A stretch of DNA of 36,625 nt from an uncultured Bacteroidales bacterium (lineage in GTDB: Bacteria; Bacteroidota; Bacteroidia; Bacteroidales; Paludibacteraceae). The notes below the pieces were generated by a model, which was given only the letters and a program-made list of their open reading frames with translations, was not told the origin of the DNA and searched no databases. The stretch's first letter is position 1; each line of letters begins with the position of its first letter. The position numbers were made by a program, and so were the translations under genes. The stretch is taken from contig ONQO01000019.1 in the NCBI GenBank assembly GCA_900319995.1, forward strand, positions 1-36,625, written 5' to 3'. Shown in pieces: positions 26,733 to 34,874 of the stretch.

Positions 26733-29117
26733 ATGAAAAACGAAACGAATCACGCCTTCGGAGCAAAGATGAATATTCTTTATAACATATTGATTGCAAG
26801 TGTTGTTCTTTGTTTGAGTTGCGCGCCGGCCGTGGCAGCAACTATGCCGGAACCAGCCCCTGCCGGACAAACCGACAAGCAAAAAGAGGCGGAGAAGGCA
26901 AGAGCAGCCAAAGAAAAAGAGAAAGAAAGAGCAGCTAAGGCAAAAGAGAAAGAAAAAGCCGCTAAAGAGAAAGAAAAAGAAAAAGCGGCTAAGGCGAAAG
27001 AGAAAGAACAGGCTGCCAAAGCTAAGGAGAAAGAAAAAGCACAGGCTGCCAAAGAGAAAGAGCAGGCTGCGAAGGAGAGAGAGAGAGAACAAGCTGCCAA
27101 GGCAAAAGAGAAAGAGCAAGCGGCTAAGGAAAAGGAAAGAGAGCAGGCTGCGAAGGAGAAAGAGAGAGAACAAGCTGCCAAGGCAAAAGAGAAAGAGCAA
27201 GCGGCTAAAGAGAAAGAAAAAGCACAGGCTGCCAAAGAGAAAGAGCAAGCCGCGAAAGAGGCGGAACGTGCCCGCATAGCACAGCAGAAACAGGAAGCTA
27301 TTGAAAAGAAAGAAGCTGAGGAACGCGCCAAAGAAGAGAAAGCACTCCGTGAATACGAGAAATATCAGGAAAGTCTGGAAAACCCGAAGACAGAAGTGAT
27401 TTCATATGTAGGCCTTGGACTTCGTGCAGGCTACGCCGCCATGATGGACAAAATCAATGGCTCTTACATGGGTGCCGGAACGCTCAACCAAAGCAATGCT
27501 TTGCAACAACTCAAGGGAGGCGCTGGCGTCGGACTGGATGTAACCTATAATCTGGAATACGGACATTTCCTCTTTGAAACAGGACTTGACTTCCGTTTCC
27601 TCAATTCCACATCCACCTATGGTTTTCAGGCGGAACGTATGGACCTGACCTACGGCTCGACTTACAATTATCTGTTTGACAAAGTGACGGAGACTCGTAA
27701 TATGTTCGAAATAGGTGTGCCGGTAATGTTTGGTGCACAGTTCAGCCGCTACTACTTCCTCTTGGGAGCGAAAGTGCACTATGGACTCCCCTTGGGCTAC
27801 AAACAGAAAGGATTATACGATGTAGTAGTGCATGACCCTGCACTGCTCGAACCTTATGGCATGGGAATATATGAAATGAACGGTACGACAGAGCAGAAAA
27901 TCAAGTTCCGCCAACCGGACCTCAGTATTGCTGCCGAAGTAGGTGTTGACTTGGACGAGTGGTTGCAGAAACAGCCGGACCCGAAGCAGAAAACTAATGT
28001 CAAACCCGGTCAGAGACTGCCGTTTGGACGCCAACATATACATTACCGTGCCAGCCTGTTCGCCGAATACGGAGTGCTGAATACCAATAATACGCCGCAG
28101 GCCGATCCCGTGGCATTCACCACAGGTGCTGTAGAGGTGGATCACTCTAATACGCTTCTGGCTATGAACGGAGACACCAAACTTAACAACTTGTTCGTTG
28201 GAGCCAAATTTATGATTCAGTTTGAGATTCCGGGCAAGAAAGAACGTCCCGTTCCACCTCCTCCTTCCACGGCTATCTATTCCATTGTTAACTCAGAGAC
28301 ACAGCAGGCTATTGCTGCCACTATCGAGACGCGCAATGCACAGAACGGCAAGGTCGTTATGCGTGAGCGCACGTACAATCCTGCCAAAGGATTGAAGCAG
28401 AAACATCCGCTCGGTACATACATATCTGAAGTAAAAGCACCGGGGTACTATCCTGCTACACGACAGTATGATGTTATTGAAGTCGGCAGCCAAGATACCG
28501 TTCTCATTGCACTTGTTCCTCGTCCCGTTCTTCGCGTACGCGTATTTAACAAGGAGACAGGCATGAGCGTTCCGGCTACGGTAAAAATCTTCCGCAGCGA
28601 TGTTGCTGAACCGGCTTATGTTCTGAATGCCGATTCGACAGGCAAGGCGGTTAGACAGATGATGGAGGAAGGACCGCAATACTCGCTTCATATTGCACAA
28701 TTCGGATATGATACACTCGATATGGCGATTGCCAACATAGGTGACTCGCTGAACATACAACTCTCACCGGTTAAGAAAGGTGAAGTGTTCATCGTTCGGA
28801 ATCTCTTCTTTGCGACTAACAAAACACGTATCCTTTCATCTTCCGAAGAGGCGTTGAACGACCTGTATATGTATCTCGCACGTAACCCGCAGATTCGTAT
28901 CCGGATTATCGGGCATACCGATAATGTAGGTAAAGACGCTGCCAACCAGAAACTCTCCGAAGGACGAGCCAACGAGGTCATGAAAGACCTGATTGAGCGT
29001 GGTGTTGCTCCTGAACGCATTGAAGCGGAAGGTCGAGGCGAATCACAACCGATTGACACCAACGACTCCGAAGAAGGGCGACAGAACAACCGCCGTGTTG
29101 AGATTGAGATACTATAA
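26733..29117 (+). CDS. outer-membrane OmpA-family protein with long Lys/Glu/Ala segment and beta-barrel-like domain
   Basis: This 794-residue protein has five parts: a signal-like start (hydrophobic 16-29, A-V-A-A cut near 37); a segment at about 48-205 made of AAK/E-K-E-K-E repeats of 8-9 residues, probably a long charged helix; a barrel-like region at about 225-490 (GLRAGYAAMMDK, FETGLDFRFL, EIGVPVMFGAQFSRYYFLLGAKVHYG); two carboxypeptidase-regulatory-like modules near 515-680; and an OmpA C-terminal domain (LFFATNKTRIL, GHTDNVGKDAANQKLSEGRA, NRRVEIEIL) that binds peptidoglycan. AGGAG lies about 10 bp before the ATG. It sits between two paralogous surface giants, 24 bp after the first, suggesting it anchors or exports them. 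The CRD-plus-OmpA arrangement recalls T9SS component PorE, without its TPR and propeller parts. Confidence 0.8.
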   Translation: MKNETNHAFGAKMNILYNILIASVVLCLSCAPAVAATMPEPAPAGQTDKQKEAEKARAAKEKEKERAAKAKEKEKAAKEKEKEKAAKAKEKEQAAKAKEKEKAQAAKEKEQAAKEREREQAAKAKEKEQAAKEKEREQAAKEKEREQAAKAKEKEQAAKEKEKAQAAKEKEQAAKEAERARIAQQKQEAIEKKEAEERAKEEKALREYEKYQESLENPKTEVISYVGLGLRAGYAAMMDKINGSYMGAGTLNQSNALQQLKGGAGVGLDVTYNLEYGHFLFETGLDFRFLNSTSTYGFQAERMDLTYGSTYNYLFDKVTETRNMFEIGVPVMFGAQFSRYYFLLGAKVHYGLPLGYKQKGLYDVVVHDPALLEPYGMGIYEMNGTTEQKIKFRQPDLSIAAEVGVDLDEWLQKQPDPKQKTNVKPGQRLPFGRQHIHYRASLFAEYGVLNTNNTPQADPVAFTTGAVEVDHSNTLLAMNGDTKLNNLFVGAKFMIQFEIPGKKERPVPPPPSTAIYSIVNSETQQAIAATIETRNAQNGKVVMRERTYNPAKGLKQKHPLGTYISEVKAPGYYPATRQYDVIEVGSQDTVLIALVPRPVLRVRVFNKETGMSVPATVKIFRSDVAEPAYVLNADSTGKAVRQMMEEGPQYSLHIAQFGYDTLDMAIANIGDSLNIQLSPVKKGEVFIVRNLFFATNKTRILSSSEEALNDLYMYLARNPQIRIRIIGHTDNVGKDAANQKLSEGRANEVMKDLIERGVAPERIEAEGRGESQPIDTNDSEEGRQNNRRVEIEIL

Positions 29118-29127
29118 CATATAGCTA

Positions 29128-29210
29128 AATCAGACTAGCGAGACACTATCGAGACACTATCGAGTCGAGAGTATCTCGAGAGGATTTCGAGAGGATTTCG
29201 AGAGAATATA
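29128..29210. repeat. 11-bp phased CGAGA array
   Basis: CGA recurs at 29139, 29150 and 29161, then shifts by 5 and continues at 29166, 29177, 29188 and 29199. Units are CGAGACACTAT (two), CGAGAGTATCT, CGAGAGGATTT (two) and CGAGAGAATAT. It fills the gap between the OmpA-type gene and the next start. Confidence 0.88.
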
Positions 29211-29222
29211 AATACTACATAT

Positions 29223-32096
29223 ATGAAAAAGCAACTTAAATCATTATTGCTTGTAGCATTATTCGCATGCACAGCCCTACCTGCGTGGAGCCAAGCTTCC
29301 ACCGAGGGAAAGGATTTCTGGGTAGCCAATACGATTGTTTGCCAGCCGCCAAGCGCTAAAAGCCCAGCGTTCCCTACGATTGCTGTGTCTGCGCAGAAAG
29401 CATGTACGGTCACCATTACCGATTATGCAGGAAAACAATTGGCCACAGCAAATGTGGATGCCGGTTCTTGGACTCGGTTTGGTGATAATACAGCGCAGAT
29501 TGACCCTGCAGACTACTATCTGGACCCTTCCAAATGGTATCCTACGACTAACAATGTCAATGCCACAGATGTCTATAACCATGCTGATAAGATCAACAAC
29601 TATGGTCTGCATATTACGGCTACAGAGAATATCTCCGTGTTTGTTATTATGCGCACACCAGAGTATTCCATGGACGCCAGCAACGCGCTTCCTATCACAG
29701 CACTTCAATCCGAGTATTATCTGCAGGATTTCCAACCGAATGCAAACGGCGTTGACAAGCCCGTGACGATGACTACCATCTTGGCGACCGAAAATAACAC
29801 CAAAGTGGAAATCACCCCGAAGGGGAACACCTACGGAAAAAACAATGATGGCAAACCTTTCACGATTACGCTTGACAAGGGACAAACATACTACCTGATC
29901 AGTAACTCAGGAGCTCAGTTGGCGGGCACACATATCGTTGCGCAAGGAAATAAGAAAATTGCTGTCTATGTCGGTAGTCCGGTCACACGACTGCCGGGCG
30001 GTGTTGCGGCACGAGACGGTTTGTTTGAACAAATGATGCCTATTGACTATTGGGGAACAGAGTTTATTGCTACCCGATCATTGCAGAAGGATGGAAACAT
30101 CATTGGTATTACCGCTACAACCGGTAATACGGAAATTATTATTGACGGTTACACACAGACATTTATTGACGAGGGAGAAACCTATTATGTCTTGCTGCAG
30201 GGACCTGCTGACCCTTACACCAAGAACCTCAGCAAGATTGAATGTCACATAGACCAAGTTATCACGGCTGATGCTATCTATATTGAGACATCATGTCCGG
30301 CTGCAGTTATCAGTTATGATACCGGAAACAGTTTCAAAGGAGACCCCACCGAACTTATAACTATTGGAGGCAAAGACGATTATTTGGGCGACCCTTCCTC
30401 GGTATGGCTCTCCCCGGTGCAACAGAAAATTAACAAGATCACCTTTGGTGCCTGCTATACCAAGAAGACGAGAGCACACTTCCTTAACATCGTCACAGAA
30501 ACACCTACATGCAACAATACGAAGCTTACAGCCTATATGGGGCAATATGGTAGCGATTGGTCGAATAAACTCTCGTGGGAACAAGTCCCCGGCAATCCCC
30601 TATACTCCTACGCACGTGTCCAGATAGGAAATGACACGGAGGATATCAATGTCTTCACACTGGAAAATAGCAAAGGATTTATCGCGCACGTATATGGTAA
30701 CGGCGATGATGAGTCTTATGCCTACTCTGCCGGTTCGGCTGCAGTGAAATTTGGTATTGACCTGAACGGATTCAACTTTGAAGATGGAACTATGGGTGTC
30801 GATATAATGGGAGATGAAAAATTCTGTGTAGATAATGAAATAGGATTCGATTTCTCCTACGCCGCACGTACTCGAGATATAGAGAGAGTGGAACTGAACT
30901 TCGGTGATGGAACGGATACTGTTTTCTTTGATGTTACAGATATTAGCGATGTCATCTACCACAAATACACCTCTCCTACATGGTACGATGTGGAGGTCAA
31001 ACTGGTTTTCTCTACCACGGACACCAGATGCAACGTCGTCAGTCTGGATTATGAAACGTCACTCAAATTCTCGTTCCCTGTAGTACGTCCGGACACTGTT
31101 CCGACAGATCCGACGACTAAAACTCTGACACTTGAGGAACAGAAAGAGATTATCGAAACGGAGGGACAGGAGGCTCTTGATAAGATGGCATCAGAGGGTG
31201 TTACGAAAATAATTAACCCCGATGACCCTTGCTATGTAACCAAAAAGCTCAGTCTCGAATTATACTGCCTGGAGACAGAAGAAATATTGGATACTATACG
31301 CGGAGAAGATTCTGTCGTCGGATATAACGGTACAGTATATTATTCCAGTCAGGATGTGGTAGATATCACCCAAAATGCACGCGGTTGTAACAATTACCGC
31401 AAATACCGCGTAGAAGTGATAACCTGCCTGAAAATGGATGTCACGAACGACTCCGCGGCTCAACATATATGTCCGGGAGAAACACTGAACATACCCTATG
31501 AGAAAATCAAAGGCGATATTGAGGGAGATGCTATATTCAAAGTGCCCGGATACCCGGATCAAACGATTACGCTTGATAACAGCATCTCAAACGGTACTAT
31601 CGAACTGCCTATCAGCAACATCAAATCACCGGGTATATACGTCGGAGAACTGCTTGTGCCAGACAAATACTGCGACAATCCAAAAAACAAGCCTTTCACT
31701 ATCAATTTCGCGATTTACTATCCCGAAACGATTATCAAATACAAGTTTAACAATACCGTTGCTGTGTATAAGAAAGGATTTGGAGGAAATACAGGATATG
31801 ATTTCACGGATTACCAATGGTTCCTCAACGGTGACTCCATCGGCACAAATGCATCCATACTCTACCTCGGAGAAGGAAACAAATTCCATGAAAATGACGA
31901 GATATATGTTATGCTGAAAGATAAATCCGGTCGTTGGCTACCTTCATGCCCGATTATCATCGAAGCAGAACCGGAAGACTACGGAGGTAAATCTACAGAT
32001 TTACAAGCACCTGCAAGCAAAAGGATTGAGAACCGGCAGATTGTTATCCGTATCGACAACCGTTCATACAATATCTACGGACAACGGGTAAGATAA
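29223..32096 (+). CDS. large secreted protein, IgGFc-binding-like domain plus PKD, GQRVR tail
   Basis: The 957-residue paralogue of the 24051 protein has signal MKKQLKSLLLVALFACTALPAWSQ, then STEGKDFWVANTIV and the same order of motifs (ITATENISVFVI, KKIAVYVGSP, YWGTEFIATRS, SSVWLSPVQQKINKITFG, GFIAHVYGNGDDESYAYSAG). A PKD-like piece (VELNFGDGTDT...YHKYTSPTWYDVEV) follows, then further Ig-like strands and a region with several cysteines. It ends with ENRQIVIRI and YNIYGQRVR, the short tail shared by the nucleases here. It is therefore exported by the same route but with a different end from its neighbour. The ATG follows the 11-bp array closely. Function as a surface adhesin is inferred. Confidence 0.75.
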   Translation: MKKQLKSLLLVALFACTALPAWSQASTEGKDFWVANTIVCQPPSAKSPAFPTIAVSAQKACTVTITDYAGKQLATANVDAGSWTRFGDNTAQIDPADYYLDPSKWYPTTNNVNATDVYNHADKINNYGLHITATENISVFVIMRTPEYSMDASNALPITALQSEYYLQDFQPNANGVDKPVTMTTILATENNTKVEITPKGNTYGKNNDGKPFTITLDKGQTYYLISNSGAQLAGTHIVAQGNKKIAVYVGSPVTRLPGGVAARDGLFEQMMPIDYWGTEFIATRSLQKDGNIIGITATTGNTEIIIDGYTQTFIDEGETYYVLLQGPADPYTKNLSKIECHIDQVITADAIYIETSCPAAVISYDTGNSFKGDPTELITIGGKDDYLGDPSSVWLSPVQQKINKITFGACYTKKTRAHFLNIVTETPTCNNTKLTAYMGQYGSDWSNKLSWEQVPGNPLYSYARVQIGNDTEDINVFTLENSKGFIAHVYGNGDDESYAYSAGSAAVKFGIDLNGFNFEDGTMGVDIMGDEKFCVDNEIGFDFSYAARTRDIERVELNFGDGTDTVFFDVTDISDVIYHKYTSPTWYDVEVKLVFSTTDTRCNVVSLDYETSLKFSFPVVRPDTVPTDPTTKTLTLEEQKEIIETEGQEALDKMASEGVTKIINPDDPCYVTKKLSLELYCLETEEILDTIRGEDSVVGYNGTVYYSSQDVVDITQNARGCNNYRKYRVEVITCLKMDVTNDSAAQHICPGETLNIPYEKIKGDIEGDAIFKVPGYPDQTITLDNSISNGTIELPISNIKSPGIYVGELLVPDKYCDNPKNKPFTINFAIYYPETIIKYKFNNTVAVYKKGFGGNTGYDFTDYQWFLNGDSIGTNASILYLGEGNKFHENDEIYVMLKDKSGRWLPSCPIIIEAEPEDYGGKSTDLQAPASKRIENRQIVIRIDNRSYNIYGQRVR

Positions 32097-32148
32097 ACCA
32101 TTCGCAAATCTTAGAGCACAACCATTTCAGAATCTAAAACATAGAACA

Positions 32149-32883
32149 TTGAAAACGTTTTTCAGACAAAACGCAGTTTTTATATCGCTAAGCCTGATGC
32201 TTGTTGCAGCATTGGGCTTAGCCCTTTTATGCCTTCCGAAAGGGGATTTGCATATACTACTGTGCAACCGACACTCACAAACACGCGATTTATTCTATAG
32301 GTATTACACACAAATAGCGGAATGGTTTCCATACATAGTGTGCCTGTTGCTGTTACTCTTTGGACGTATCGGCAGCGGAGTTATGGCTTCTGCGGCAATG
32401 GCATTTTCTGCACTGACAACACAAATCTTCAAACATATTGTTAACGCACCGAGACCTGTTACTTGGTTCGCAGAGAACATGCCGGACATCCAACTTCCTC
32501 TGGTGGAAGGAGTCAGGATGAATCATTGGTTCTCATTCCCTTCTGGTCACACAACATCATTCTTCGCTTTGGCTTTTGTAGTAAGTATTCTCGCCACAAG
32601 ATGTCTATTAACCGGTTCATCAGAAGCAAACACCCCAACTATGCAGCCTGTAAAAAAGTCAATCTGCGCAATAATACAAATAGTTCTCTTTTTCGCTGCT
32701 GCACTTGGAGGCTACAGCCGCATATATCTATGCCAGCATTTCGCAGCGGATGTATTAGCAGGAGTGGTTGTAGGAATCACGATTACGGTGATTTGTTATG
32801 CAATTTTCAATAGGTTTGAGAACAAAAAATGGTATAATTATCGCATTATTGGACCAAAATCACCACAAAATGCAAAAAAATGA
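32149..32883 (+). CDS. PAP2 family membrane phosphatase
   Basis: The 244-residue protein has five or six hydrophobic helices and the complete PAP2 signature: K95-x6-R102-P103 (KHIVNAPRP), PSGH at 131-134, and S190-R191-x5-H197-x3-D201 (SRIYLCQHFAAD). Members remove phosphate from lipid carriers such as undecaprenyl pyrophosphate, phosphatidylglycerol phosphate or lipid A; which one cannot be told here. The start is TTG (K-T-F-F-R follows); no ATG gives the first helix. It is 52 bp after the large surface-protein gene. Confidence 0.88.
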   Translation: MKTFFRQNAVFISLSLMLVAALGLALLCLPKGDLHILLCNRHSQTRDLFYRYYTQIAEWFPYIVCLLLLLFGRIGSGVMASAAMAFSALTTQIFKHIVNAPRPVTWFAENMPDIQLPLVEGVRMNHWFSFPSGHTTSFFALAFVVSILATRCLLTGSSEANTPTMQPVKKSICAIIQIVLFFAAALGGYSRIYLCQHFAADVLAGVVVGITITVICYAIFNRFENKKWYNYRIIGPKSPQNAKK

Positions 32884-32912
32884 CCCCTAACATGCATTTT
32901 TTTGCAAAAAAA

Positions 32913-32944
32913 TTTGGTCATGTCAAAAAAAAGCAGTACCTTTG
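32913..32944 (+). promoter_or_regulatory. promoter of tRNA-Val
   Basis: TTTG (32913-32916), exactly 20 bp, TACCTTTG (32937-32944), then CACTCG. Transcription would start about 55 bp before the tRNA. Confidence 0.88.
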
Positions 32945-33008
32945 CACTCGCTTTTGAGAAATGACGAAAATCATACATGGTATATCGTCAAATCGTAAGT
33001 AGTAAAGA

Positions 33009-33083
33009 GGGCGTTTAGCTCAGCTGGTTTAGAGCATCTGCCTTACAAGCAGAGGGTCTGCGGTTCGAATCCGTAAACGCCCA
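33009..33083 (+). tRNA. tRNA-Val (anticodon UAC)
   Basis: Acceptor arms GGGCGTT (33009-33015) and AACGCCC (33076-33082) pair fully, with A as discriminator. The anticodon loop CTTACAA gives UAC, and GGTTCGAATCC forms the T arm. CCA is not encoded. A hairpin terminator follows. Confidence 0.97.
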
Positions 33084-33086
33084 CAA

Positions 33087-33120
33087 AAAGAGGACACCAT
33101 ACACGGTGTCCTTCTTCTTT
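33087..33120. terminator. bidirectional terminator
   Basis: AGGACACC (33091-33098), loop ATACAC, GGTGTCCT (33105-33112), with A's on the left and TCTTCTTT on the right. It can serve the tRNA (+) and the Endonuclease I gene ending at 33144 (-). Confidence 0.88.
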
Positions 33121-33143
33121 ATAGACAAATGATCCTTTAAGCG

Positions 33144-34850
33144 TTATCGGACACGGCGACCGAAGATATCAAACAATTCATCTCCTACAAGGATGTACAA
33201 CTGTCCGTTAATGAACTGTTTGCTGGCAGAGGGTGCATCCATTACGGCATTTACAGCTTCAGAGGAAGCACCGCTGCATGACGTCAGGTAAGCAGAATAG
33301 ATATTGAGAGAAGTTATATCCTCATAGGTCACTTTGATTGCACTGATACCCTTGTAACCACTGTCACCGCCTATGCTGAAGGTAATATTATCAGCTTTTC
33401 CCGTCCATACATTGCCGTTTAGAGAGCCTGTGCTTGGCGCAAGCGGATTACCTTTGTCATTCGTGCCGGCTACAAACTCAATACGAGTCATGTCTGCACC
33501 GGACAATATAATCTTTGAACCAGGATAGCACCGTACTTCAGAGTAGTACTTGGTATCATTCTTCGCACTAGATTTTGCAAACGTAATGGATACTTTCCCT
33601 GCACTTGCAGAGGAAACTACATCTCCACGCTTGTAGCTGTCAAACGTTGCAGACGCCTCGACTGCTCCTTCTCCTTCCTGTGCTTCCATATGAGCAAAGA
33701 CGGCATGATAGGTCACATTGGCGTGAATTGCCGGACAATCCTCCAAGGAATCGAACAAATCGCTTGGGCGGGTATCCGTTGCATTGACTATCGGAGTTCT
33801 GCTCCACCCTACGAATGTATTGCTCGATTCGGAACATGAGGCAGGTGCTGATGGCAACGATGCTGGTTTCTGGTTCTCGAAAACGGAATCAACAGCAAGC
33901 GTAGTGCCGTTCGCTAACCATATAACGCCGAATTTTTCATATGTGGTACTGCCTGTTCCATCGCTTTGGTCTGGAACAAAAGATGGGTCATAGGCCGATA
34001 TGATTGAACTGAAATCAAGGTTAGAACCTTTCTTGTTTCCCCATATGTACTCCGCAAGGAAAGGATAATCGACGAATGGGTTACGGTTTTTTTGCACTTT
34101 ATATACTGAGTCATTGCGATTTATCTCTTTCTGCGATACTGGATCCTGCCTGTGCCATTTCATCAATAGAGCAACCGAATAATCGGTCAGACCTGTTGTG
34201 CCACCTGAACTGGTAAACATCTTGGCACCGTTGGCTGATGTCAGTGCACGGTCAAGATAACGCGCTACCATGTAGAAATAGATACGCGCTATATCACCTT
34301 TGTACTTGTCATCAGGCTCATAAACAGTTCCTATGTTCGAGAATCCCGAGAAACTACTGGAGCCGAGATGCCCAAGCGCATAGGGAGCACCGTTGGACAC
34401 TTTGTCATTGCGGCTTTCCGTCTCACCGTAGGGATAGTTGGAGCGTAAGTTGTTCACACGGGCATCCGTTGGCAGCACATGGAATAAATCTGATTTCATC
34501 GGCGAAGCTTCGCCAAACCAAGACTGCGGCACCGTGTGCTCTTTGTTCCAGCCGTCACAGAAATCGCTTTGAGGCTTGTTGGCATGAGACATAGTAAACT
34601 CGCAGTTCGAATAAATATCCCATAGTGTTCCGTTGGCTCGGAAATCGATTGGCTCATAATAGTCCTCAAGCGCATTATAGTTAATTACAGTATGATTCTG
34701 GATACAGGTATGAAGCGCTTGCAGCAATGCTGCATCTTTTTTGCCAGCGGCTGACGAATAATACCCTGCAGGTATCTGGGCATAAGTTACTGAAAGGCTG
34801 AACACACAAAGACATAATAGTCCTTTTTTATATACTTGTTTTGCTTGCAT
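33144..34850 (-). CDS. secreted Endonuclease I family nuclease with GRRVR tail
   Basis: The 568-residue protein has a signal peptide (cut near VTYAQ, residue 25). The Endonuclease I domain (about 27-285) has E104-H105 (KEHTVPQSWFG), DLFHVLPTD at 121-129 and N133 before RSN. It is followed by a module ending in FVGWSRTP...TYHAVFA (about 305-390) that resembles InlB/Listeria-Bacteroides repeats, then a beta-sandwich region. The end INGQLYILV...FDIFGRRVR is the recurrent tail of this window. It is probably exported by T9SS and degrades extracellular nucleic acids. The next paralogue lies 24 bp upstream on the same strand, so the two look like a tandem duplication in one operon. Confidence 0.88.
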   Translation of the reverse strand: MQAKQVYKKGLLCLCVFSLSVTYAQIPAGYYSSAAGKKDAALLQALHTCIQNHTVINYNALEDYYEPIDFRANGTLWDIYSNCEFTMSHANKPQSDFCDGWNKEHTVPQSWFGEASPMKSDLFHVLPTDARVNNLRSNYPYGETESRNDKVSNGAPYALGHLGSSSFSGFSNIGTVYEPDDKYKGDIARIYFYMVARYLDRALTSANGAKMFTSSGGTTGLTDYSVALLMKWHRQDPVSQKEINRNDSVYKVQKNRNPFVDYPFLAEYIWGNKKGSNLDFSSIISAYDPSFVPDQSDGTGSTTYEKFGVIWLANGTTLAVDSVFENQKPASLPSAPASCSESSNTFVGWSRTPIVNATDTRPSDLFDSLEDCPAIHANVTYHAVFAHMEAQEGEGAVEASATFDSYKRGDVVSSASAGKVSITFAKSSAKNDTKYYSEVRCYPGSKIILSGADMTRIEFVAGTNDKGNPLAPSTGSLNGNVWTGKADNITFSIGGDSGYKGISAIKVTYEDITSLNIYSAYLTSCSGASSEAVNAVMDAPSASKQFINGQLYILVGDELFDIFGRRVR

Positions 34851-34874
34851 TACATACTTTAATTTTTTAATTAA

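Noticed and set aside
26712-27331. Ser/Phe/Leu-rich frames opposite the Lys/Glu/Ala repeat
   Set aside because: They are the complement of a low-complexity purine-rich coding repeat.
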